From contig JACJYG010000004.1 of assembly GCA_020636215.1 (NCBI GenBank), forward strand, positions 1,240,001-1,304,000: 64,000 nucleotides of DNA, read 5' to 3'. Of this stretch, positions 1 to 8,581 are shown piece after piece. Source of the DNA: Lewinellaceae bacterium. GTDB taxonomy: Bacteria; Bacteroidota; Bacteroidia; Chitinophagales; Saprospiraceae. The position numbers and the translations under genes were made by a program. Under the pieces are notes generated by a model, which was given only the letters and a program-made list of their open reading frames with translations, was not told the DNA's origin and ran no database searches. Within the stretch, counting starts at the first letter, position 1. Each line of letters begins with the position of its first letter.

Positions 1-62
1 GCGTGGGGGGTGCTTCGGGGCAGGATTTTGGAAAAGGAGGGGTTGCGCTATTCCACTGCTGA

Positions 63-1202
63 TTACTCCGAGGCCAAGTCGGGAGGATGCCGCATTGTTA
101 ATTCGTAATTCGTACTTCTACCGCCAGCAGCTTCTTTCTGAAGTATTCCTTTTTGAATTAAATCCTGAATATCGCGAAGAGCCGTATCCGAGGAACACTT
201 AACTATTTTAGCCCACTTGGAGGAAGTGAGCTTTCCTTTAAAGCCATCCAACAGTTTATTTAGCATCAACCGCTGCCTGTCATTTAGGGGAGTTACCGCA
301 TACTTATCCCAAAACCTGGCTTTAAATAATACCCTGGCCAGCGTGCTTTCCGTATCGGCCAAGGCGGCAATCAAACAATTTAAGAACCACAACAGCCATT
401 CTGTGATGTCTAATGTCCCCTTTTGGGTTCTTTCCAGTATCTCGTAATATGCTTTTCGCTGCAAGCGTATCCGGGCCGACATACTGTAAAACCGTTGGGG
501 GCTTTTATCCGCACGGGCCAGTTGCAGGTCGGTGATAGCACGGGCTATGCGCCCATTGCCGTCGTCAAAGGGGTGAATGGTGACAAACCATAAATGCGCT
601 ATTCCGGCTTTTAATACCGAATCGAGCTTTTTTTCCCGGTTGAACCAATCCACAAAAGCCTTCATCTCCTTTTCCAGGAGCGCGGCGTCAGGCGCCTGAA
701 AATGTACGCGTTCTCTTCCCATTGCGCCCGAGACAACCTGCATGGGGCCGGTTTCATCCTTTCTCCAATCGCCAACGGTAATTCTGTACATTCCACTTCT
801 TCCGGTTGGAAATAAGGCGGCGTGCCAACTGAATAATCTTTCAAAGGCCAGCGGCTTCTCATAATGCTGTGTGGCGTCGAGCGTCATCTCTACCACACCG
901 TCCACATTTCTATCAGATGGAATAAGTCCTGAAATATCCATGCCTAAACGCCTTGCAATGGAAGAGCGTACCTGTTCGGGATTCAAAAATTCACCTTCTA
1001 TCTCGGTGGATTTGAGCACATCCTGTGTCAGCGTTTCTAATAAGGCTTCCTGCCTCAGTAAAAAACCGAGTGATTCCATTTTCCCCATCAACCGCCCCTG
1101 CATATGCCTTGCTTTTCCAAGACTGGACAATAGTTCCTCATCCTCCCAGGTGAAATTGGGCCAGTCTTGGTTTTGATGGATATACCGATTCATTTGAAAC
1201 AA
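63..1202 (-). CDS. Fic family protein with DUF4172-type N-terminus
   Basis: The protein has 379 residues. The Fic signature HPFDDGNGRIAR is complete at about residues 210-221, with the catalytic His at 210, so it should transfer AMP or another nucleotide-derived group onto a hydroxyl of a target protein. A helix near residues 65-70 (STEIEG) fits the S/T-xxx-E-G inhibitory motif, here in the N-terminal position typical of self-inhibited class II Fic proteins. The C-terminal 80 residues look like a winged helix. The first ATG is at 1202; a second at codon 4 (MNRYIH) is equally plausible. No antitoxin gene sits beside it, which fits inhibition in cis. The target cannot be told from sequence. Confidence 0.88.
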   Translation of the reverse strand: MFQMNRYIHQNQDWPNFTWEDEELLSSLGKARHMQGRLMGKMESLGFLLRQEALLETLTQDVLKSTEIEGEFLNPEQVRSSIARRLGMDISGLIPSDRNVDGVVEMTLDATQHYEKPLAFERLFSWHAALFPTGRSGMYRITVGDWRKDETGPMQVVSGAMGRERVHFQAPDAALLEKEMKAFVDWFNREKKLDSVLKAGIAHLWFVTIHPFDDGNGRIARAITDLQLARADKSPQRFYSMSARIRLQRKAYYEILERTQKGTLDITEWLLWFLNCLIAALADTESTLARVLFKARFWDKYAVTPLNDRQRLMLNKLLDGFKGKLTSSKWAKIVKCSSDTALRDIQDLIQKGILQKEAAGGRSTNYELTMRHPPDLASE

Positions 1203-1318
1203 GGTTTGCGGTAAATATAAACATTATTCGCCGCATTTTATGCGGTGAATACATCATTTAATCGCCGCATAATAGGAGGGGGACACGCTGAGGAAACATT
1301 GCTCATGATCCAGAGGCA

Positions 1319-1356
1319 TAAAAAAAGCCTCCCGGAGCGAACCCCGGGAGGCTTTT
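1319..1356 (-). terminator. Rho-independent terminator after the metalloprotease gene
   Basis: A perfect 9-bp GC-rich stem (1327-1335 with 1344-1352) and an 8-nt loop are followed, on the minus strand, by a run of U's (A's at 1320-1326). It lies 20 bp past the stop codon of the metalloprotease gene. Confidence 0.85.
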
Positions 1357-1371
1357 GTGCCTCAGCTCTCC

Positions 1372-4248
1372 TTATTGCTTAATAAACTTCTTATTGATCA
1401 CTTCATCTTCCGTTTGGATGGAGAGGAAGTAAACACCGGGGTTGAGGGCCGAGATATCAATCGTCGCAAAGTTATTCAGCGTATGCGCCTGCTTCACCTC
1501 TGCTCCGTTGACCGAGAAGATCCGGATGCCGCGAACGTTCATCGACTCCGGAATATCCAGGTTGAGCTCGCTTTGAGCCGGGTTGGGATACAGTTTCACA
1601 TCGGCGATGTTGAATGCATCCGTATGGCCAAGGCTAAGATCGGCTGGCGGCGTTTTCAGTTCCCGGATCGTCTGTATCGGGCCGCCGATTTCCGGTAGGC
1701 CGGAGCAATTACCGGTCACCGTCACCAGGTCGATATAGATTAAGTCGGAGTTGTTACTGGCGTCGCACTGGAAGCGGAAGCGGGCGTCCGAAGACAGGTT
1801 GTACGTGCCGGCATTGAGGGTAACCGTCGCCACGTAGAAGCCATTATTGTTGAAACTGGAACCACTGGCGTAGGTGGCTACGGTCGTCCAGCTGGAACCT
1901 CCATTGGAACTGTAGCGCACGAAGAAGTCTTCACCGTTTTCCATACTATAGGAATAGAAGTAGAATTCTACATCTACCGAACTGAACTCACTCAGGTCAT
2001 AACTGCTGGAAGTCGTAGAAGAAGCCGTACCCGAGTTGTCTCTGATTTCAATGGAATAATTCCCATCCCAGGATCGGGACCCACTGTATCGCCGGCAGTC
2101 GCTGCCGCCATCCGACCAGCCTTCCCAGCCGGTTTCGAAAGAGTTGGAAGACAATACGCCGGCAGAACATCCGCCGCCGCCGTCAGCAAGGGTGGTAACG
2201 TTAACGGTGTTGCTGGCGGAAGACTCATTGCTGGCCGCATCATAAGCCGTTACGTAGAAGGAATAAGTTGTGCTTGGCGTTAAACCGGTAACATTTGCCG
2301 CAGTACCGACTACTGAGCCAAGCAGGCTGCCATTCATGTACACATTATACCCGTCGACCCCGACATTATCCGAGGAGGCATTCCAGGAAAGGTCCGTCGT
2401 AGTGGTCGTCGTATTGGAGGCCGTCAGGTTAGTGGGCGCTGTGGGAGGACTGGTGTCGCCGCCGCCGCTCGACAGGCAGAAGTTCGTGCTCTCGGAGGAG
2501 GTGAAGTTGCCACCCGAAGCCAGCACGTTGTTGGCCTCGTCTCTAAGTGTATAGGAACCAGAGCCATACGCGCAACAGATGCCATCTCCGTAAGAGTCAA
2601 AAATGTTGAAATCGTAGCAGCCATCATTGAGGCAGGTGGACACCACTTGCGTAGACCCGGCCCCGGAGTATGGCCCGCCGGAAGCATAGGTCACACCTCC
2701 GGAAGTGATCGACCAGGTCGTTTCTCCTGGGTAGTTGTCCAACACAAGGGTCAGCGTCACGTTCTGGCCGGTGCAGGGGCAGGGTGCGCAGTTGGAGCCG
2801 CCGCAGTCGACACCGGTTTCATCGCCGTTCTGAATACCGTCGGAACAGGTTGGGCAGGCCGGGCAATCGGGGCCGCCGCAGTCAACACCGGTTTCATTGC
2901 CATTCTGGATGCCATCCGTACAGGAAGGCGGGCCGCAGGCCGTCGTGCAGGTTGCATTCGCTACGCTGTTGCGGATGACGTTGCCGGGCTGCGGGCCAAA
3001 GCCGTTGTTGAAGTTGATCCCGACACTTTGCAGGTGGCAATAGGACATGATCGTACCACCGCCCGATGGGTAACCGGGTAGCGGGCAAGACCCCTCCACA
3101 CTGCCGGCGCAGCCATCGATGGCGGTATTGTTACCATTCCACACGCAGGCGTGGGTATGCCGGGAGCCCCACAGGTGTCCAAATTCGTGCGTCACTACCA
3201 TAACCGACCAAGAATAAGTGGGGACGATGTTGTAGCTGGCGTCGATACTGGAGAAACTCTTGCTGTTGTCCGGGTTGGAATTGCAAATACCGGCAAAACC
3301 GGCAGCAATACCGCCACTGGCCTTATAGGACAACAACTGCGCCAGGTTGCCATTGAAACTTCCTGTATTGGCCTGAAAAGCGCTCAGCATGCCGCTGCTG
3401 CTGGTGCTATTATATGGGCTGGCTACATTCCAGACGTAGATCTGGGAAACCACTGCATTGATGCTTTCATTGGCATACAGTGTGATCACCTCATTCAACA
3501 GGCCGGTCACATAGTTAGTGGCGCCGGTCACGCCCCCCTTGTTATCATGGATGTCTTTATCCACTTCAATATAGAGGCGAATACAGTCGCCAACGGAGCG
3601 GGTTTCAGCGTCGAATTCCAGGTCTTTACGCTTGTAGCCGATGCCGTCGTCGGGGGTTCCGCACTCGAAAGGTTCATCAAAAAACACGTTCTTGTCATTG
3701 TAGATTACATGCTCGCCGTTCCAGCCGCTGCCCTGCAGCTTACCCAGAACGAGGTTGCCTTCATCCGTTGCGATGAGGCCCATCACTTCGTTGTCATAGA
3801 TGCTGATCGCCACCACCGAACGTTGGTCGCCACGGACAATACCGCGATAATGGGCGCCCAGTTGCACATCGGCCGGCATATTATTGGAAGCCAGCGTCAC
3901 TTCAAAATCAGGCGTAAAAATATCTACTTTCACCAGGTCCAGGTCAATGGCCCGATTGCGGGTCGAAGAGGGAACGGTCAACGTCATCGCCTCGGGGGCA
4001 TTGTTGGCAAAACGGCTCAGGGATTGGAAATCCACATTCAGTACTTCGTAGTCTACCACATTCTCATCCAGTTCGGTAACCTGGTTTCTCCGTTGAGCGG
4101 CCACGGAAAAGGGGGAAACCGCCTCAAAAGAAGCGTTTCGAGCCTGCTTGGATTGGACCAGGTCAAGCGGCTTTAAATCTCCTTGGGTGCTCTGAGCAAA
4201 GCCTAGCAGGCAAAAGCAACTCAGCAGAAGGGTAAGGAACGTTTTCAT
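1372..4248 (-). CDS. Secreted reprolysin-like zinc metalloprotease with FN3 domain and T9SS sorting domain
   Basis: The protein has 958 residues. A signal peptide (about residues 1-19) precedes a propeptide-like region and a peptidase domain with the metzincin zinc motif HEFGHLWGSRH at 354-364. Next come two cysteine-rich copies of a DGIQNGxETGVDCGG unit, a Cys-containing beta domain, a fibronectin type III domain (about 600-690), a jelly-roll-like ectodomain and a C-terminal T9SS sorting domain (YPNPAQSELNL onward, about 885-958). It is therefore expected to be exported through the outer membrane by type IX secretion and to degrade protein outside the cell. The domain order is typical of Bacteroidota exoenzymes. 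A strong terminator follows. Confidence 0.9.
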   Translation of the reverse strand: MKTFLTLLLSCFCLLGFAQSTQGDLKPLDLVQSKQARNASFEAVSPFSVAAQRRNQVTELDENVVDYEVLNVDFQSLSRFANNAPEAMTLTVPSSTRNRAIDLDLVKVDIFTPDFEVTLASNNMPADVQLGAHYRGIVRGDQRSVVAISIYDNEVMGLIATDEGNLVLGKLQGSGWNGEHVIYNDKNVFFDEPFECGTPDDGIGYKRKDLEFDAETRSVGDCIRLYIEVDKDIHDNKGGVTGATNYVTGLLNEVITLYANESINAVVSQIYVWNVASPYNSTSSSGMLSAFQANTGSFNGNLAQLLSYKASGGIAAGFAGICNSNPDNSKSFSSIDASYNIVPTYSWSVMVVTHEFGHLWGSRHTHACVWNGNNTAIDGCAGSVEGSCPLPGYPSGGGTIMSYCHLQSVGINFNNGFGPQPGNVIRNSVANATCTTACGPPSCTDGIQNGNETGVDCGGPDCPACPTCSDGIQNGDETGVDCGGSNCAPCPCTGQNVTLTLVLDNYPGETTWSITSGGVTYASGGPYSGAGSTQVVSTCLNDGCYDFNIFDSYGDGICCAYGSGSYTLRDEANNVLASGGNFTSSESTNFCLSSGGGDTSPPTAPTNLTASNTTTTTTDLSWNASSDNVGVDGYNVYMNGSLLGSVVGTAANVTGLTPSTTYSFYVTAYDAASNESSASNTVNVTTLADGGGGCSAGVLSSNSFETGWEGWSDGGSDCRRYSGSRSWDGNYSIEIRDNSGTASSTTSSSYDLSEFSSVDVEFYFYSYSMENGEDFFVRYSSNGGSSWTTVATYASGSSFNNNGFYVATVTLNAGTYNLSSDARFRFQCDASNNSDLIYIDLVTVTGNCSGLPEIGGPIQTIRELKTPPADLSLGHTDAFNIADVKLYPNPAQSELNLDIPESMNVRGIRIFSVNGAEVKQAHTLNNFATIDISALNPGVYFLSIQTEDEVINKKFIKQ

Positions 4249-4972
4249 GCGCGAATTTTTTCATATTAGTTAGAAAAAGGTTGATTGGACATAACAATAG
4301 CTGCTCCATTTCGGAATCTTGTTTCCAAAATAGGGTAAACATATGACGGTTCTTCTGGTTAGCTGCCCCTTTTCAGGGCTGCAGATAAAACAGGTGAAAG
4401 CTGACAAATCGGGGGAAACCACTCCTTACATTCGATTGAAATGGTGATTTCAGCTTTCTCGTCGGGTATAATACTCTAAATCCTGGAGTTGAAAACACCG
4501 GCAAGAAACAGCCGGCTCTTAGTGTGAAAAAGTGTTTGCAGGAACAACAATTTTGAACCTTAGCTCAGTGTCAAAAATAATATTCCTATTACTTGTTTTA
4601 TTTCAGAATTTTAATTCTCCACCTGAACCGGACCAAATATATAAATTTTTACAAAAACCAAGTCGTATACCAGGAAAATTATGCCGATTTAGAAAAAAAA
4701 TCGCTTGAAAGGGCGGGGGCAAGGAGCAATTTTAGGGCCAGATAGGCTCCTCGGCCCCGGAAGCAATCCCCCAATTGTCATCCTCGCTCATCTTACACTA
4801 TCGGGTGGCGGTATGGCCGATGACATTACGGTAGAGGCCGGATTACTGGCAGCTTAAACCATATCACTCTGGGCTTGTTCTTCCATTCGGAGATTCAGGG
4901 ATACCTTGTATCTGCTTGTCTTATTTTTTCCATCCTCTATTTATTCATTTTTACACCCATAAGAGAAAATTC
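4249..4972. other. Non-coding spacer between divergent genes
   Basis: About 720 bp separate the metalloprotease gene and the NmrA-like gene, which are transcribed away from each other. I see no convincing coding frame or RNA gene. The middle (about 4550-4700) is AT-rich and probably contains both promoters, but no unambiguous -33/-7 pair could be assigned. Confidence 0.5.
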
Positions 4973-5917
4973 ATGACTCAGAAAAAGATCATTACAGTAT
5001 TCGGAGCAACGGGCGCCCAGGGTGGCGGCCTGGCCCATGCCATTCTAAATGACCCCAACAGCGAATTTTCGGTTCGCGCCGTAACCAGAGACCCCAATTC
5101 CGACAAGGCTAAAGTGCTTGCTCAAATGGGCGCTGAAGTAGTGGCCGGCGACGTCGATGATGCAGAAAGCCTGAAACGTGTTTTAAAGGGTGCGTATGGC
5201 GCCTATTTTGTCACGTTTTTCTGGGATCATTTTTCGCCGGAAAAAGAAAAGGAAGAAGCCAAAAACATGGCGGAAGCCGCCAAAGAAGCCGGTTTGAAAC
5301 ATATTATCTGGTCAACTCTCGAGGATGTCAGAAATTACGTCCCGCTTGATGACGACAGCATGCCCACCCTGCATGGGAAATATAAGGTGCCGCATTTTGA
5401 TGGCAAGGGTGAATCGGACCAGTACTTTGCCGGCCTGCCCACTACATTCATGTTAGCTTCTTATTACTGGGACAACATGATCTATTTTGGCATGGGCCCC
5501 AAGAAAGGCCCGGATAGTAAGTTGGCTATTACTTTCCCCATGGGAAATAAAAAAATGGCCGGCATTGCGGCGGGAGATATTGGCAAATGTGCTTATGGAA
5601 TATTCAAGAAAGGGGAAGCAGCAATTGGCAAGAAAATAGGCGTTGCCGGCGATCAGCTCAGCTGTGCGGATATGGCCAAGGCGCTGTCGAAAGCTTTAGG
5701 CGAGGAAGTGCACTACAACGAGATCACCCCTGAAGTTTACCGCAGTTTTGGCTTCCCTGGTGCGGATGACCTGGGCAACATGTTCCAATTCTATCGCGAC
5801 TTTGATGCCGTTTGTAATAGCACCCGTGATGTGCAATTTTCAAAAGAACTGAACCCCGAATTGCAATCTTTTGAAATGTGGCTGGCCGAAAATGCGCAGC
5901 GCATGTCGCTGGAATAA
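4973..5917 (+). CDS. NmrA-like NAD(P)-binding Rossmann protein
   Basis: The protein has 314 residues from the ATG at 4973. The open frame extends 19 codons upstream, but that stretch is unlike the family and the chosen start puts the Rossmann motif at the N-terminus. VFGATGAQGGGLAHAIL is the dinucleotide-binding GxxGxxG loop. The rest follows the NmrA/HSCARG pattern of atypical short-chain dehydrogenases, which often sense the NADP(H) state or act as reductases on small molecules. The substrate is unknown. The gene stands alone and converges on the DUF547 gene. Confidence 0.8.
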   Translation: MTQKKIITVFGATGAQGGGLAHAILNDPNSEFSVRAVTRDPNSDKAKVLAQMGAEVVAGDVDDAESLKRVLKGAYGAYFVTFFWDHFSPEKEKEEAKNMAEAAKEAGLKHIIWSTLEDVRNYVPLDDDSMPTLHGKYKVPHFDGKGESDQYFAGLPTTFMLASYYWDNMIYFGMGPKKGPDSKLAITFPMGNKKMAGIAAGDIGKCAYGIFKKGEAAIGKKIGVAGDQLSCADMAKALSKALGEEVHYNEITPEVYRSFGFPGADDLGNMFQFYRDFDAVCNSTRDVQFSKELNPELQSFEMWLAENAQRMSLE

Positions 5918-5944
5918 ACCACTGCCTTCAACTATGGAATTTGG

Positions 5945-5974
5945 ATGATGCTTCGGTGGATCACCGGGCATCAT
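5945..5974. terminator. Hairpin between convergent genes
   Basis: ATGATGC (5945-5951) pairs with GCATCAT (5968-5974), and an inner CGGTG/CACCG stem extends the hairpin. It overlaps the stop codon of the DUF547 gene and follows the NmrA-like gene. There is no U-tract, so a termination role is only possible. Confidence 0.35.
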
Positions 5975-6734
5975 TCAAACTCCAGTTATAATCCAGGTAC
6001 GATATCTTCCCCTCCGGCCTTAATTTCTCTTCCGCATAGCGATTGATATAATCGCGTACCGAGCCGGCATCTCTTTTAAAATCTCCGCTGAACCAACTAA
6101 AGATCTGGGAAATTTCTGCTTTATCGGCGCTTACCTGGTTGCGGAGCGGATCGTTGACGAAATGGCGCATGGCGTCGTCGAGCTGGCTATCGAGCTTTCC
6201 GGCCCAATAGGCCTCATTCCGTAGCGGGGGGCAGGAATAGGAAGCACAATTGATGGCGGCGTGTATCCGGGCGTCATTAAATTCTTTGCGCAGGATGCCA
6301 TGTTCGATATTATTCAGATCGTAAGTTTGTCCCTGGATTTCGATGAATTTAATGTCCCAGACTGAGTTGACAAAAGGGATGCCTCTTTTGATATCCTTGA
6401 TGCTTTCCACCGGGTAATGATCCACGATCAGTTTGACTGTAAAAGCGTTGTAGGCGTTGATCCAATAAGCCATTTGCTCCGCCTTTGGCCATGATTTTTG
6501 AGGGTGCGCCGAAGACAAGAGCGCCAGGTAGCTGTTTAGCTGAGCGCTGTCCAGCACGAAGCCTTTGTAATCCACGAATCCATCGGGGCGAACGTATTTT
6601 TGGAGCAATCCATCCCATATTTCATGGCTGACCGGTGGCTGGGGCGATAACACCTTTGAAGCATTAGAATTACAAGACAGGGCGAGAGTTCCTGCCATGA
6701 ATAAAATAACAGACATTAAACCTGGCTTTAGCAT
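5961..6734 (-). CDS. DUF547 domain lipoprotein
   Basis: The protein has 257 residues. A short signal peptide ends in a lipobox-like LALSC, so it is probably lipidated and exported. The body matches the DUF547 family: QMAYWINAYNAFTVKLI and a conserved segment with HAAINCASYSCPPL containing paired cysteines. Its biochemical role is unknown, although the fold is distantly related to papain-like or transglutaminase-like proteins. The gene starts 100 bp downstream of pfaD on the same strand and could be the last gene of that transcript, but no functional link to PUFA synthesis is known. Confidence 0.8.
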   Translation of the reverse strand: MLKPGLMSVILFMAGTLALSCNSNASKVLSPQPPVSHEIWDGLLQKYVRPDGFVDYKGFVLDSAQLNSYLALLSSAHPQKSWPKAEQMAYWINAYNAFTVKLIVDHYPVESIKDIKRGIPFVNSVWDIKFIEIQGQTYDLNNIEHGILRKEFNDARIHAAINCASYSCPPLRNEAYWAGKLDSQLDDAMRHFVNDPLRNQVSADKAEISQIFSWFSGDFKRDAGSVRDYINRYAEEKLRPEGKISYLDYNWSLNDAR

Positions 6735-6834
6735 ATCAATTTTTATCCTGAAACAGCTCGGGCTATTTGATTGTTAGCGCTTAGGCTGGAAACGAAGGGC
6801 AAGTGTTCAGAGGCGGACAAGCTCCCGGCAAACT

Positions 6835-8475
6835 CTAAACCGGCCGCTCCACCAACGCAGCTGCGGCCGTTTCCCGCACCGGAACATACTGCTCCAGGGC
6901 CAGCGGAAAGCCCACCCCCTGCATGCCCAGGGATTGAACCCGATAGAGGTATGCCGCGCCGTTCATGATCTGCTCCGCCACATCAGCCGCCTGCCGGTTT
7001 TGGTAGGGCTCCAGGTAAGTCCCTTTTACCCAGTCGTTGAAAGCGCCCATTGCCGGGCCGCACCAGATCTGGTAATCCTGCGCCCGGCCCGCCGTACCGG
7101 CGTTGGCCCAGTTGGAGGATAAGCCCAGGTACCAACGGAATATCAGGGCCATTTTCCGGTAGGGGTTGCCTTCTGCTCTTTCAATTTGCGAAGGGTCGCG
7201 CTTCTGGAAAAAGTCGATACACTCCTGCCAGACGGTTTCCAGAGGCTTCTGGAAAATCTGTTTCTCCATTTTCAATCGTTCCTCGGCAGGGATCTCATCG
7301 ATAGATTTGTAGCGCAGGTAGTACTCGTACAGCTTTTTGGCGCGCGGCCCGAAGAGGGTTCCCCGCTTCAGCACCTGGAGTTCCACGCCCATCTCGAACA
7401 TATCGGAAGCCGGCGCCATCATCACGTCGGTGGAATCAACCGATGCCAATAGCTGGCGGACGTGTTCGGAGGTGCCTGCTTCTACACAGCTTTGGTTGAC
7501 CGAGCCGGTCACGACGTAAGCGGCGCCCATCATGAACGCAGCGAGGGCGGAAGCCGGCGTAGAAATACCGCCCGCCGCGCCGATGCGTATCTTCTGGCTG
7601 AATTGATACTGTTGCTGTAGTTCGTCTCTTTGCCGGATGATGGAGGGCAGCAAAGCCACCAGCGGCCGGTTGTCGGTATGGCCACCCGAATCCGCTTCCA
7701 CGGTGATATCATCGGCCATGGGGACTTTCGCCGCTAGTTCCGCCTGCTCCGGGCTGATCTTGCCTTTTTCCAGCAGGAGCTTCAAAAAACGTTCGGGCGC
7801 CGGCTGCATGAAATGCGCCGCCACTTCTTTCCTCGAAATTTTGGCGATCACTTTATTCTTAATCTGCACCGCGCCATCCGCGCCCCGGCTCAACCCGGCG
7901 GCCCGGTAATGGACGATGTGCTCCGTCAGCGCCAGGAAGGCCGATGCTTCAACGACCCGCACGTCTTTTTCCAGGAAAAGCTTCACCGCGCCGGCTTCAA
8001 GGGCTTCTTCGTTCGGACTGTGAATGAGGTTGAAGGCGTAGGCCTGATGTGGCAATTCACTTTGTATCTTTTCAATGGCTTGCAGCACCCGGCCCGGCAC
8101 CAGCCCGGCAGCGCCGAAAGACCCGAGCAGCCCGGCTTTGCCAATGGCAATGACCAGGGCTTCCGAGGCGATCCCGTTGGCCATGGCGCCGGTTTTGTAG
8201 GCGTATTTCAGTTTGTAATCTTCGCGGAAAGAAGGGTCGCCCAATTGGGCGGCCGATAGCGGGCTGGCCATCGCGAGTAGCGCAAGGCCTTTGCCTTCGG
8301 TAGTAAGCTCGCCCTCGTTACTAAGCCCAATGCGGCCGCGAAAGTCTTGTACGACAAAGCAGGGAAGCTCGGTTTTAGCCAGTTTTTCCCGGATGCCGGC
8401 TTCATCAAAAGCGACGGCCCGCGGGGAGCCTTTCCAGTAGAGATTGGTTGGTGTGCCGTGGTATTTGAGTTCCAT
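6835..8475 (-). CDS. pfaD: PfaD-type enoyl reductase of PUFA synthase
   Basis: The protein has 546 residues, the usual PfaD length. It is an FMN-dependent TIM-barrel enoyl reductase related to nitronate monooxygenase and FabK. The barrel contains glycine-rich loops (GSFGAAGLVPGRV, then IGAAGGISTPASALAAFMMGA) and the VTGSVNQSCVEAGTSEHVRQLL segment typical of PfaD. It reduces enoyl-ACP intermediates made by the megasynthases. It is the last pfa gene of the operon, 106 bp downstream of the KS-CLF-AT-DH-DH gene. Recognition rests on the whole-length pattern and the operon context. Confidence 0.93.
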   Translation of the reverse strand: MELKYHGTPTNLYWKGSPRAVAFDEAGIREKLAKTELPCFVVQDFRGRIGLSNEGELTTEGKGLALLAMASPLSAAQLGDPSFREDYKLKYAYKTGAMANGIASEALVIAIGKAGLLGSFGAAGLVPGRVLQAIEKIQSELPHQAYAFNLIHSPNEEALEAGAVKLFLEKDVRVVEASAFLALTEHIVHYRAAGLSRGADGAVQIKNKVIAKISRKEVAAHFMQPAPERFLKLLLEKGKISPEQAELAAKVPMADDITVEADSGGHTDNRPLVALLPSIIRQRDELQQQYQFSQKIRIGAAGGISTPASALAAFMMGAAYVVTGSVNQSCVEAGTSEHVRQLLASVDSTDVMMAPASDMFEMGVELQVLKRGTLFGPRAKKLYEYYLRYKSIDEIPAEERLKMEKQIFQKPLETVWQECIDFFQKRDPSQIERAEGNPYRKMALIFRWYLGLSSNWANAGTAGRAQDYQIWCGPAMGAFNDWVKGTYLEPYQNRQAADVAEQIMNGAAYLYRVQSLGMQGVGFPLALEQYVPVRETAAAALVERPV

Positions 8476-8509
8476 ATTCCTTTTTATTGCATGCTATGTT
8501 ACCGTCGTC

Positions 8510-8579
8510 GGCAAATTTATTTGCCTGACTCAAAATCTTTGTTTCAGCGCTTTGTGTGAACGAGGCAGATAAATTTGCC
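8510..8579. repeat. Inverted repeat in the spacer upstream of pfaD
   Basis: GGCAAATTTATTTGCC (8510-8525) and the near-complementary GGCAGATAAATTTGCC (8564-8579) match at 15 of 16 positions and can form a hairpin with a 38-nt loop. Each arm is itself nearly palindromic. It lies between the two pfa genes and could stabilise mRNA, attenuate transcription or be a protein site. Confidence 0.6.
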
Positions 8580-8581
8580 CG

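Noticed and set aside
1..62. The 62 bp before the Fic gene's stop codon as part of another gene
   Set aside because: Too short to judge; no frame or structure can be supported.
3151..4176. A 341-codon plus-strand frame inside the metalloprotease gene
   Set aside because: Antisense shadow of a gene with clear domains; composition is that of a mirrored GC-rich gene.
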